Below, one piece after another: positions 10,517 through 20,631 of a stretch of 64,000 nucleotides of DNA. The stretch comes from Triglochin maritima (taxonomy: Eukaryota; Streptophyta; Magnoliopsida; Alismatales; Juncaginaceae): contig OY821772.1 of NCBI GenBank assembly GCA_963682175.1, positions 12,392,743-12,456,742 on the forward strand. The letters run 5' to 3'. Both the position numbers and the translations under genes were made by a program. Position 1 is the first letter of the stretch; each line of letters opens with the position of its first letter. The notes under the pieces were generated by a model. That model did no database searches and had not been told where the DNA came from. It worked only from the letters and a program-made list of their open reading frames with translations.

Positions 10517-10870
10517 TTACTTAATTTGAAGTCCGAGGAAGAAGTTTAGTTCACCAATTAAGCTCATCTCGAACTCCCCCTGCATAGACTTGGAAAATTC
10601 TTTGCAAAGACGCGGGTTACTTGCACCAAGTATTATATCATCAACATAGATTTGTACCACTAGTAAATCATGATCGTAAGTTTTAACAAAAAGAGTGGTA
10701 TCCACTTTACCCACACAAAAACCTTTGTCGATTAAGAAGTTCTTCAACCGCTCATACCAAGCTCTAGGAGCTTGTTTGAGGCCATAAAGAACCTTTTTAA
10801 GTTTAAACACATGGTTTGGGTAAGTTTCATTTACAAATCCGGGGGGGTTGTGCCACATAAACTTCTTCAT
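10517..10870 (-). pseudogene. pol: Reverse transcriptase, C-terminal half (unit B)
   Basis: The 117-codon segment contains the copia RT hallmarks in order: the YGLKQAPRAWY block, then VQIYVDDIILG, whose YVDD is the catalytic metal-binding motif, then the FFLGLQI end. The upstream half of RT is in another frame (see 10,827-11,960), with a frameshift near 10,850 just after the QPP segment. Confidence 0.9.
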
Positions 10871-11960
10871 TTATAAAACCATTTTGGAAAGAACTTTTAA
10901 CATCCATTTGAAATAATTTTATGTCCATGTAAGATGCATATGCTAATAACATGCGAATGGCTTCCATTCGAGCGACAGGGGCATAAGTTTCATAAAAATC
11001 TGTACCCTCCTCTTGGCGATAGCCTTGAGCAACGAGTCTAGCTTTGTTTCTAATTACATTCCCATCTTCATCAAGTTTGTTTCGAAATATCCATTTAGTT
11101 CCAATAACCGTTTGGTTTGAAGGTTTTTCAACAAGTTCCCATACATTATTTCGAACAAATTGATTTAGCTCTTCATGCATAGCCATTAGCCAAAATTCGT
11201 CATTACATGCTTGTTCTACTTTCTTAGGTTCTAATGTAGAGATAAATGCATAAGAATCACAAACTACATGTTCTTTAGACCGAGTCGTTACACCTTGAGA
11301 AACATCTCCAATCACAAAGTCCTTCGGATGATCCTTTCTATAGGTCCAATCCTTAGGAAGATCCTCCACGTCCTCTTGTGGAAAACTTGGAGGTTCTTGA
11401 TGAGACTCAAGAGGAACATCTTGTGATGATACATGTCTAATGATATCCATGCAATCATCGTCAAGAGAGGAGTTATCTACACAAGCTAACTCGCCAAACT
11501 TAACGTGTAGAGATTCCTCAACACAACTTGTTTGTTTATTGTAGATTCTATATGCTTTACTCCTATCGGAATACCCTAAAAAAATTGCCTCATCAGATTT
11601 TGCATCAAATTTATCCAAGTTGTCTTTAGTATTGAGGACAAAACATTTTGAGCCAAAAGCTTTAAAATATGAAATTTTAGGAGTCCGGTCATGCCAAAGT
11701 TCAAACGGAGTTTTCTTTACAATATGTCTAATGAGAACACGATTCAACACATAACAAGAAGTATTAACGACTTCACACCAAAAATATTTTGGAAGCCCTT
11801 TTTCCACAAGCATTGTTCTTGCCATTTCTTGAAGAGTTCTATTTTTCCTTTCAACTACCCCATTTTGTTGAGGAGTGCGAGTAAAATAAAAGTTATGCTC
11901 AATTCCATATTTTTCACAACTTTTGAAATGATTCATTTTCAAATTCTCATCCATGATCAC
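10827..11960 (-). pseudogene. pol: Integrase C-terminal part and RT N-terminal half (unit B)
   Basis: The open stretch starts after the second catalytic Asp of integrase and includes the third catalytic residue in NGVVERKNR. It then covers the integrase C-terminal region (FGSKCFVLN, FLGYSD), an acidic linker, and the start of RT (GTKWIFRNK, KARLVAQGY, FQMDVKS with the first catalytic Asp). A frameshift and an in-frame stop lie near 11,930-11,955, where the second integrase Asp (DHG) sits. Another frameshift near 10,850 separates it from the YVDD half. Confidence 0.9.
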
Positions 11961-12034
11961 TACGAATAGTGATTATGTTAGAATCTTTTTCCCTTTGAAC
12001 ACGTTTGCAAAAACTTTTAAATCTTTCAAAAGCG

Positions 12035-12454
12035 TCAAGTTAAAAACAAAACCCAAGTGAATCTCGAAAAATCGTCAACAAACACAAATGCATATCTTTT
12101 CCCTCCTAGACTTACGGTCCTTGAGGGTCCAAAAAGATCTAAGTGTAAAAGCTCGAGGGGTTTTGAAGTTGACACCACATTTAGAGATTTAAAAGAAGAT
12201 TTAAATTGTTTTCCAAATTGGCATGCATCACAAAGTTTGTCCTTTTTGAAATCAATTTTTGGTAGTCCTCTAACCAATTCAAGTTTAGATAATTTGTGCA
12301 ATTGTGACATACTAATATGTCCCAAGCGGTATTGCCATAACCAAGCATCGTCATGTGACGCAACTAAGCATGTTTCAATACTTAGGTTTCTAAGATTATC
12401 AACATGCACAATGTAGATGTTATTTGATCTATATCCATTAAAAACAATTTTCAT
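12035..12454 (-). pseudogene. pol: GAG-pre-integrase and integrase N-terminal part (unit B)
   Basis: The 139-codon segment shows the HHCC zinc-binding domain (RLGHISMSQLHKL with its two histidines, then CDACQFGKQ with its two cysteines). The beginning of the DDE catalytic core follows (LLHLDLFGP with the first Asp, then FVDDFSR). The frame breaks at about 12,035 before the second catalytic Asp. Integrase would join retrotransposon cDNA to host DNA. Confidence 0.9.
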
Positions 12455-12525
12455 GTCATGTTTAGAGATGATATGACAAGTGTGTTTATCAAATACTTTT
12501 GTAGAAGCGTACTCATATTCGTCCT

Positions 12526-12792
12526 TTAAGACGGCGAAGGCGACGTCAGGACTAGAAAATTCTTATTGGTTAATTGACTAACACTAAGCAAGCTATGTTT
12601 CGACCCATCTACTAATAAAACTTTTTCAATGTTAGGAGTAGTAGAATTACCAACATTGCCAATGCCGACAATGTGTCCTTTAGCATTATCTCCAAATGTG
12701 ACAGTTCCTCCCTTATTAGGCTTTAAGTTTGATAGAACTTGGGAGTCTCCCGTCATATGCCTTGCGCACCCGCTATCGAGAATCCACTTCCC
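12526..12792 (-). pseudogene. pol: Copia aspartic protease (unit B)
   Basis: The minus strand encodes WILDSGCARHMTGD, the copia protease active site with Asp-Ser-Gly, followed by the typical VTFGDN...LLSVSQL segment. Protease lies in a different frame from gag, whose ORF runs past it and stops at 12,773. Copia elements normally have one continuous ORF, so this is either a mutation or a frameshift site (purine-rich AAAGGGGAAG nearby). A second frameshift after LLSVSQL separates it from the pre-integrase part. Confidence 0.85.
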
Positions 12793-14542
12793 CTTTCTCC
12801 TTGCTTTTATCTACAAGCAAAGAACCAAGTGAAGACTTTGGTACCCAAATTTGTTTGGGTCCTTGAGGGTTAGCTTTTGGTACCCAAACTGGAGTAGTCT
12901 TAGGTACCCAAACATTTGAATAATTGGTTTTCTTAACAAGAGAGTTATTCATTTTAACAAAGTACGAAGTTTGTTTCTTTTGTTTACCTCCCTTATAGCC
13001 TAGACCATGTTTTGTTAGAGATTGAGTTTGTGTTCCAAGAAGCATGTCAAGCATCTTTCTACCTAAGGTGAATTTCTCTAAGTCCTTCGTGAGTTGCATG
13101 TTCTTGGCAATGAGATCTTCATTTAGATGATTATCATTTGTAGATTTCAGAATTGTTATCTCATCATTTAGAGTCTTGATTTCTTTGGTTAGCATATCAC
13201 ATTTTATAGATTGATCTAGATTCACTTTTCTAGCTAATTTGTTTTTATGAAAAATCATTTCATAACGCTCTGCAAGTTCATGAAACACATCTAAGAAATC
13301 ATCATAATGAGGTGTTTCGTTTAGGGATACCTCATCGTCGTCGATCTCCATCACGTGAGGTTTATCACTCATCTTTTGTGATGGAGGAGGGCTCGAGTCG
13401 GAATCAACATTAGATGCCATGAAACACATGTGTGCTTCTTCTTCTTGGGAGTATTCGAAGTCAGAATCCTTTGATGAACTTGAGTCATCCCAAGTAGCTT
13501 TGAGAGCCTTTTTCCCATCCTTTTCGCGATGATCCCTTCTCTTGTAATCGTCACGTCTTTTAGGTCTCTCTTCCTTTTCTTTTCGGGATGGCCTTTCATC
13601 TCTATCTCTTCTTGGTCTCTCATCCCTTTCTCTTTTAGGAGGATATTTCCTTTCTTCTCTTCGTTCACGATCCCTTGGCCTAAGCAATGGGCAATCCTTC
13701 TTCATGTGGCCGGTTTTGTTACACTCATAGAAAATGAATGTCCGAGAGGAATCTCCTCTTCCTTTTGCAAATTTTCTCTTGGAGAGTAACTTCTTGAAGC
13801 TGCGGGTTAGGAAAGCAACATCTTCATCTGTGTCCTCGTCTTCGATTGCGTCCGAATCCGAGGTTGCTTTTAAAGTAATTTGCTTTTCTTTCCGTTTATA
13901 TCCTTCCCATTCCTTCTCCTTCTCTCTTCTTTCTTCACTTTGTATCTCATACGCCATGAGGCTTCTAATGAGATCCTCCATCTTCAACTTTGAGAGATCT
14001 TTGGCTTCTTCAATAGCCGTAGTCTTTTTCTCCCAATCCAAAGTCAAGGACCTAAGAAACTTTCGTACCCTCTCACTTTCAACCACAACCTTACCAAGGT
14101 TCTTCAAAGAGTTAGTAATAAGAGTAAAGCGAGTATGCATCTCGCTAATGGATTCATTTGGTTTCATAGCAAACATTTCATACTTTTGCATAAATGAATC
14201 TATTCTAGTTTCCTTAACGGATGATTGTCCTTCAAAGTGACTTTCTAACATATGCCAAGCTTCAAATGCGGAATCACATGCATTAATTCTACTGCATTGT
14301 TCTTCGGTCAAACCACACATAATTATGTTCATGAGTTTAGCATTCTTTTGAATCATGGCTAATTCATCATCATCCATACATTCTAATGGTTTGTTTTGTG
14401 TATATGGTATTTGAAAGAACACCCATAATTTAACATCACAAGATTGTATGAATGTGGTCATACGTTTCTTCCAATAGGCATAGTTTTTTCCATCAAACAA
14501 AGGAGGTCTTCCGGTGTGAAATCCCTCTCTTTGTTGGGGCAT
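12773..14542 (-). pseudogene. gag: Sirevirus gag, near full length with damaged zinc knuckle (unit B)
   Basis: The gag polyprotein is about 589 codons from the ATG at 14,542; an upstream TTG at 14,572 is in frame but is not a start. Domains in order are the copia gag N-terminal signature with YWKKRM, the UBN2-like helical domain to about residue 230, a zinc knuckle near residue 285, a 70-residue Arg/Lys/Glu/Asp-rich stretch, an acidic segment, a coiled-coil region (HELAERYEMIF to KDLEKF), and a C-terminal series of WVPK repeats. In the knuckle the first zinc ligand is Phe instead of Cys (FYECNKTGHMKKDC), while the sister copy at 4,205-5,274 has Cys. That should impair RNA binding. It ends in a frameshift against protease. 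Confidence 0.85.
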
Positions 14543-14577
14543 TGCTACAAATGTGAATTTGTCTAAATGCAATTAAC

Positions 14578-14594
14578 AAGGTTCTGATACCAAA
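14578..14594 (-). promoter_or_regulatory. Primer-binding site of unit B
   Basis: It is identical in type to the site at 5,310-5,326: LTR end TACA, then TTTGGTATCAGAACCTTG on the minus strand, complementary to the 3' end of initiator tRNA-Met. Confidence 0.85.
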
Positions 14595-15580
14595 TGTAGG
14601 ATCTACTAGCCCCTAAACATAGTCTAAAGGGGGGTGAATATACTAATTAAGGTTTTTAATAGAACTATGCCAAATTAAAAGATAAGACAATAAATATTAA
14701 AGAGAGAACAAATATACCACTACTCCGGATGTATAGAGGTTTGGATCCAACCACCGGATCCTAGTCATCTCTTACGAATTGCTCTTACTCGAGCAACTTC
14801 GCTTCATCCACAAATCCGATCTCCATTGCGGGCCGAGATCACGCCTTTACACCACAATCTTTGCGAACACCCTCACCTAGCTTGGACTACCTTCTCACAA
14901 TCCAAGAAGAGCTTCACTCCGGAATCTTTGTACAACTCTTGAAGACTAATACTTCAACAACTAATCTTGAGCACTTGAAATGAATGATGCAATCTATTGA
15001 TGGTGATTTCAAGTGAGAAGATGTAAGCACAAGGGTTTAGAGCAAATTGAGAGTAGTAATGAGATTTTGAGCTTGGAGAAAGATTGTTGCCCTTGTATGA
15101 GTGTTCTCAGTTCTATTTATAAGCTCTAAACTAGTTCTAGCCGTTGGGATTGAAATGGTGAAGAGATGTGTAAGAAAACACAATTCAGAAAGTGACTGGA
15201 CACATTTCTGCCGACGAACGGTCGACCGGAATTAAGCAGTGCTCGGTTCGGTCGAGCGAAGACGCTAACGGTCGATCCAATTTGGCTAGAACTTAAGTGA
15301 TCAGTCGAACGGTTTGGAATACCAGTTCGACCGAAAAAGGACAGTAGGACTGGATCTGGAAAAGACATAAGTTTCAGTCGAACATATACAAAGTTTCGGT
15401 CGACCGAAGGTCTCACTAACGGGACATGTGGCGACAATTGATAGGCTGAAGGATTTGTATAGCGTAAACTAATTTCTATCACTCAACAAGGTGAGATGGT
15501 CGAACAAAACAATTGTTTTGGTCGACCGATTTCCAACAGTCAAACATGATTGAAGAGACGGTCAAACAGAATGTATATTA
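14595..15580 (-). repeat. 5' LTR of unit B, outer part missing
   Basis: This matches 5,327-6,605 of the intact LTR apart from internal deletions (for example part of the 5,950-6,400 palindrome region), then ends abruptly at about 15,580. The TATA box (minus) is at 15,113-15,121 and the first leader hairpin at 14,891-14,909, with a G-U-type change. Because the outer end is gone, no target-site duplication can be read for the composite. Confidence 0.85.
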
Positions 15581-16616
15581 AACACATAATTAGTTAAAAT
15601 AAACATATTCAATCCCCAATCCCCACGACCACATCCCTATTTCATCGCAAACCCTAACCCGCCTCCACACCGAAGACCAAAATCCGATCACCCAAACCCA
15701 CCTCCCCCTCGTCGCCTCCGACATCCAACCCTCGTCCACCACCTCCCCTCTGCCCACAGATCTCGAGCTTGAACTCGCCCTCTGTCGTCTCGGCTCGAGC
15801 TCCGACCTCTCTGACATCCAACCCGAAGTTGACCCGGACGGTGCCGGCACCGTCTACCTGGAAAACCTCATCGCCGAGGAGGAGTTGAAGGTACTCTATG
15901 GTTCCATTTGGGTTGAGAGACTGACTTACTTTTTCTTAATCACTTGTTCTGGATGCATAAGTTGATTTCTTAATCTACATAGCCTTGGAGTTATTATGGT
16001 ATATATTGCACAAGAGGATGGTAGAGGTTTGGTAGCAGAGGAAGCCATCAAAGTTTGAAACTATTCCACCATTTATTCGGTTTCCTTTCACTATACAAAA
16101 TTCCATTCTCGTGAATGTTCATATATATGTCAATTTACATCCAGATTCTGCATTCCTGTCCAAAACGTGTATGTATTGTCTCGTGTTAATGCATGTTTTA
16201 TTAAAATATTATATCATGCACATGCCGAGGATGAGGATGGCATTGTTAACGATGATGGTGTTGTTATGTATTTCTTAGATCTTTACTTTAAAAAATGTTA
16301 ACTCTTTTTGTGTGTTTAGGTTGATGAAATGTGAGTATGTGACTTCATGGGGTGTCGTGATGTTAAGAACGAAGAATGAGTTTAATTATGTGATTTGGTG
16401 TTTATGTATTTCTTAGACTTCTAACGTTTATGTGATGATTTGTGACTTTATGTGTTTGATAATTGTTCATTTAAGCACTTTAAATTGTAGACTTGTAATT
16501 TTATGGACCTGTATGAATGTTTTATGCATGTAAGCTTAATTATAGACTTGTAGAAATGTGTTTGTATGCATTTATGTGTCAATGTAATACGTTAAAATGA
16601 GTGTTTACAGGAATTC
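15581..16616 (+). pseudogene. Unidentified exon-like fragment and following intron-like sequence
   Basis: A GC-rich stretch of about 250 bp (15,645-15,892) has an open plus frame with coding-like composition (PTDLELELALCRLGSSSDL and a downstream acidic end) and finishes at AAG|GTACTC, a good plant 5' splice site. It has no ATG and begins next to a broken LTR, so it looks like a gene piece joined by rearrangement. I do not recognise the protein. From 15,893 to 16,616 the sequence is T-rich and intron-like. The minus-strand ORF over the same place is probably antisense. Confidence 0.3.
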
Positions 16617-16806
16617 ACTTGTTCTGCCTGCTTAACCCGCCCCGCCCCACCTAACCCGCCCTTAAGTGGGGGGGGGGGGGGGGGGGGTAGCGGTTAATTT
16701 TTTTTAACCTGCCCCGCCCCGTTTATCCACCTAGCTACAGCGGGGCGGGTAGTGGCCGAAGCCAACCCCCCCCCCCCCCCCCCCCCCCCCCCCACTTGTA
16801 GCCCTA
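16617..16806. repeat. G20 and C28 runs with inverted CCCGCCCC/GGGGCGGG segments
   Basis: A run of 20 G (16,668-16,687) and a run of 28 C (16,766-16,793) lie 78 bp apart, flanked by CCCGCCCCGCCCC and GGGGCGGG. They can pair as a long hairpin. GC-rich subterminal repeats of this sort are found at the ends of some plant hAT elements, and a hAT transposase relic lies just downstream. The run lengths could be inexact in an assembly. Confidence 0.5.
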
Positions 16807-17214
16807 ATCCAATTCTTCAGGCATACACTCATCGCGATTGACTTGTTGGACAACTTTTGTCTCTTTTCACTCAAGAAATGTTTACCTGCGCTAAAATGCA
16901 AACTCTGATGCCATAGTTGACGCCGAAAGACATAATAAGTCTCGTGCCATCAAGGAGACCAGTGGAAACTGACCTGGGTTCTTTCTCCACCAATCTAAAA
17001 TATCAAAAACTTTTAACTCAACAGTAGATAATGAGCAGTTACGCAACAGTAAGGTTAATTATTTAGACCGGTCCAAACATCACTAGTTAATGCTACCTTA
17101 TTATTCATTGATGAAAAATAACTAATAATGCATTCTTTTTTTTACCGAATTTATCAATTACGACATTTTTAAGTGTTTTTCAAAAAAATGGTTTAAATTA
17201 CGGATTATGATAGA
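16807..17214. other. Unassigned, probably degraded hAT interior
   Basis: I see no recognisable protein or repeat. It lies between the G/C runs and the transposase relic on the side where the rest of the transposase gene should be. Confidence 0.3.
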
Positions 17215-17625
17215 GAATTGCTTTCCTAAGACCTTTAGATTCACACATGTTAAATGTTAGTTCATCTCTAATTATGAAATCAACAATTATCTCTCTAACT
17301 TTAATTGGATAATATCTTCTTAAATTTAAAGTTCCACTAGTTGTGTCTAAAACCTATTGACGTGAATCCACCACCGATGACGCATTCATAACTTTACATG
17401 AAAGTGTATGTTTACCTAGATGATTGGTTCCTCTACTTTACTTAGTCGAATATACTTTACCACAATGTATACAAATAGAAGTTGGTTTATCCTCAGAAGT
17501 TTGTCCTTCATCAAAAGCATCCCATACTTTACTAGTTTTTTTCTAATACTTCTACCCTTAGGTGTAGTGGATTAACAAGAGTGGGAGGGAGGTTATTATT
17601 ATCTTCAGAATCATATGTTAAAATC
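17215..17625 (-). pseudogene. hAT transposase relic with BED zinc finger
   Basis: The minus strand around 17,530-17,390 translates to a BED-type DNA-binding domain: KVWDAFDE, then CIHCGKVYSTK, then NHLGKHTLSC, which gives the C-x2-C...H-x4-H spacing of RICESLEEPER-like hAT transposases. About 60 codons later comes IIVDFIIRDELTFNMCESKG, the conserved hAT segment before the catalytic core. One frameshift in an A run near 17,540 and stops near 17,430 and 17,360 make it non-functional. The catalytic core and the dimerisation domain are not seen. A minus-strand TATA box (TATATAG) at about 17,918-17,925 sits some 300 bp upstream of the first in-frame ATG. Confidence 0.75.
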
Positions 17626-18382
17626 ATGGAAATTAGTAAATATGCAAAACAAAACGTGATTTTTTTCATAAATGAGAAAGTCACGATGATGATTGATGAA
17701 CTAAAATTAATTACTAAAAAGCCTAGGAAATGAAGAGCGGATGAGTCGTGAAATTGACGGTCAACGATTTGCTTGTAGCTTTAGGCTTCACGTTTTAGCT
17801 AAAACTTGGCCCACTTCCACCAAAATCAGAGTAATTAGAGAAATAGTAGAGAATATTTGGAGTGATTTAGAAGAAGAGTAGGAATTTGGTGTGAAGAAAA
17901 TAAGAGGAGTGGGGGTCTATATAGGAAGGAGGGGGTATTTTAGTAAATATATATATAAACCCAACGGCTATAAATATAATAGTTGTTGGGCTACACTAAC
18001 GTGTCGTGCTGGGCACGGTACGACCAAGGGGCAGCCAAGACCCGACCCTGCGAAGCCCAAGTCCGAGGTCTAGATGCAAAAAATACAGGGAGAAATTGGA
18101 AATGTACCTTACCTAGAAGGCTTCCCTATGGCCTATGCTACTCTTTTTTTTATTGTTTTTGGGTTTTTTACATGCCAGCCATTCTATTTTTGTTGTATTA
18201 CAGGTTGTATAATATAAGTAGTTTAATTCAAGCTGCTATAACCTATTTGGAAAATCATAAGACGTTTTCGATTGATGTTAACATATATTTGAGTTCCTCC
18301 CTTTGAGCTTGTTCGTTTGAGTATCATATTCATCATGTTTCAAGCACTTTTGAAGAACATTATTTTTTATGTTGGTTATTAG
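17626..18382. other. hAT promoter side and flank
   Basis: On the minus strand this contains the TATA box and leader of the transposase relic. A short GC-rich block at 18,000-18,065 with the inverted words gtgctgggcacggtac resembles a hAT subterminal region. The short plus-strand ORFs overlapping it show no domain. The remaining 300 bp are AT-rich without features. Confidence 0.35.
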
Positions 18383-18806
18383 TAGTGGTGTAAACGGGGT
18401 GGGTAATACCCGTATACCTGTACCCGGTCGGGTACGAGTATGGGCACAAAAACTCATACTTGTTTAAAAATATATTCAAACCCGTATACCTGTACCCGGT
18501 TAATAAACGGGTTGTGTACGTGTATACACATTACCCATACCCATTTATCCACATACCTGTTAAGATATATTATATATTTTTATATAATATATTTTATATA
18601 TTATATATTATATCTTTTTATATATAATATATATTTTATACTACTATATATTATATTTTTATATATTATATATTATACCCGTTTACCCGCCTTGTACCCG
18701 CTAACTTAACGGGTACGAGTATACATGTTTTTTGCCGGGTATATACACGTACCCACTAATTTAGCTGGGTACGGGTAGAGGCATACCCGACCCGTTTACA
18801 CCCCTA
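18383..18806. mobile_element. Complete hAT-type MITE, 424 bp, with 8-bp target duplication
   Basis: The left end is TAGTGGTGTAAACGGG and the right end reads TAGGGGTGTAAACGGG on the opposite strand. Both are followed by CGGGTA/GGGTAC-rich subterminal repeats. The element is flanked by perfect 8-bp direct repeats GTTATTAG at 18,375-18,382 and 18,807-18,814, the duplication length of hAT transposons. The centre (about 18,560-18,680) is almost pure TATA-type repeat. It carries no gene; the 89-codon ORF is an AT-repeat artefact. It would depend on a hAT transposase in trans. Confidence 0.9.
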
Positions 18807-18989
18807 GTTATTAGTGAACGTAGTTCTAGGAGACTTGATAAATGACATCAGAACCTTGTAAATTTACAAAAAGTTCTTCTAGTATTTTCTGAAGTATTGT
18901 ATTGATTCTTTCTCGTGTCACGTATGATATTTAGGTTCTAATATCATTTGAATTGATTATTAGTTGTAAGTAGAATGAATTTGGAGATG

Positions 18990-19310
18990 ACGTTGTGATT
19001 CTTTGTTGGGTCACTTATACTAATTTGGTTATGGTATAATTTTAATTGACTATTCATTATAAGTAACATAGATATGCGACGATGTTGGGTCATCCATGCT
19101 GTTTGGGAGACAGTACAAATTCGATCCCATGTTTTGATTAACCATGCTCATTGGGTCCCGGTACATTATTTTACGGGTCATCTAGATCAACACGAAGTTG
19201 CATTGGTAAATAGAGATTGTGTTGTAATTAACGGTCGAGTTACCTATGCTACTTGGTGATAGTATCAATTCACCCCAATCTCTGGCAAACCTTCCTCGTT
19301 AGGTCATGTT
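18990..19310 (+). repeat. Degenerate ~145-bp tandem repeat, left block
   Basis: Units begin with GGGTCA(T/C)-like anchors at 19,008, 19,087 and 19,237. They share words such as tttgattaaccatg, attgggtcccggta and attgtgttgt. The array continues beyond the inserted element at 24,895-25,290. A 61-codon ORF (19,074-19,259) is part of it and is not a gene. Confidence 0.65.
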
Positions 19311-19681
19311 AAACTTGTTGGCTTTTTGGTCTTAATCCGTATTTTGATGATGTAATTAAACCTAATCTTAATTAGGACATGTAGATTAGCACATGTAGTA
19401 TAATGGTATACATGTTGTATTGTGCTAACATCTACAGGTGATCAAGACTCAAGAAAGAAGAAAAATCAAGTCAAGACATGTAATCAAGCTAGGATTGAAG
19501 ACATGTAATTTTATATTTCTTTGAGTATTAGGAACTTATGTAAATTGAGCATAACTTAAGCTAATATGCATGCATTCACACACTAGGTTCCTTGTAGGAG
19601 TCACACACAAAATATCATATAATTTGGACTCCATTAGATCACCCAAACACCTAAAACATTGGTCGCCAGTCTACCTGAGTT

Positions 19682-20174
19682 CGGTCGACCGTTCACCTTT
19701 CGGTCGACCGGTTATACACAATATTTGTTATACCAGACCAATTCGTTCGACCGATTCCACCTTCTATTAACCGATTACCCAGACCTGTTCGGTCGACCGG
19801 TAGACCTTCGGTCGACCGTTTCGTTTGCTATTTCTGGTAAAAATACGACCGTTTTATTTGTCGTATTATACAACGGTCGTATACACATTTTTCCTATATA
19901 CACCCCCAAATACTTTTGAACCGGTCGAACAAAATACCATTTTCGGTCGACCGTTTAATTCGTGAAAAACCCCCTGCTATCGGTCGACACAAGTTTGTCC
20001 AACCGATCAAGATTTCTCTCTACCGAACCCAGTAGTTCGGTCGACCGGTACCTGCTCGGTCGACCGTTGACCTATAGAACTTAAGTGATTCGGTCGACCA
20101 GTACCTTTGTTCGGTCAACCGATCCATCAACAGACTCAAGGGTTCGGTCGACCGATACACCTTTCGGTCGACCG
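19682..20174. promoter_or_regulatory. Paired CGGTCGACCG palindromes in U3
   Basis: Exact palindromes occur at 19,682, 19,701, 19,790, 19,809, 19,944, 20,038, 20,057, 20,145 and 20,165. Eight of them form four pairs with start-to-start distances of 19, 19, 19 and 20 bp. Imperfect pairs (for example 20,091/20,112 and 19,922/19,944) are spaced 21-22 bp. The array ends about 100 bp upstream of the TATA box. The CGG...CCG core and position match the repeated-motif boxes described for Sirevirus LTRs, which are thought to be transcriptional control sites. Confidence 0.85.
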
Positions 20175-20271
20175 TTTCTGGACAGATTTCTGAATCCGAT
20201 TTTTCTGTTTTGTGTCCTTTGCACAAACCCCAATCAAATCTTGTCCAAACGGCTAGAAATCTTTAGGAGCT

Positions 20272-20280
20272 TATAAATAG
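20272..20280 (+). promoter_or_regulatory. LTR TATA box
   Basis: TATAAATAG lies just downstream of the palindrome array. The counterpart is at 24,244-24,252 in the 3' LTR. It is the likely RNA polymerase II core promoter, with transcription starting about 30 bases further on. Confidence 0.8.
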
Positions 20281-20485
20281 AGGTTCACACTTAGTTTTCC
20301 AGAAGATTTCACAACTCCAAAGTGTCAAACTTATAGTGAGATTTTCCACAACCTCAAAGCTCCCAATTAGTGATCTTAAGCCTCACATCTACACATCATT
20401 CATCATACAATCAATCTAGCAATTGTTGTGCTCAATTAGAGAGTGAATCCCACTCAAGGTTACTTGTGTTATCAAGAGAGCAAGG

Positions 20486-20631
20486 GTCTTGGTGAAAGCC
20501 CAAGACAAAGTGAGCAAGGGTCTTGGTGAAAGCCCAAGACAAAGAAGTAGAGATTTCGGTGAAAGCCCGAAGTGATCCTCTCGGGTTGTGAGAGGTGGTG
20601 CCAAGCTCGGCGAGGGTTGTTCGCGAGCTTG
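20486..20631 (+). ncRNA. Five-hairpin array in the LTR leader
   Basis: Three hairpins share the 7-base loop TGAAAGC. Two have stem GTCTTGG/CCAAGAC (20,486-20,506 and 20,520-20,540). The third (20,555-20,571) has stem TTCGG/CCGAA, so two base pairs differ from the first two on both sides. They are followed by CCTCTC, loop GGGTTGT, GAGAGG (20,577-20,595), and by a longer hairpin with outer stem CAAGCTC/GAGCTTG, inner stem GCGA/TCGC and again loop GGGTTGT (20,602-20,631). All lie 210-360 bases downstream of the TATA box, inside the expected genomic RNA leader. The last two structures are conserved in other Sirevirus LTRs of this window. A role in packaging, dimerisation or translation is possible but unproven. 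Confidence 0.55.

Noticed and set aside
18440..18709. 89-codon ORF rich in Tyr and Ile
   Set aside because: It is the TATA-type repeat core of the MITE.
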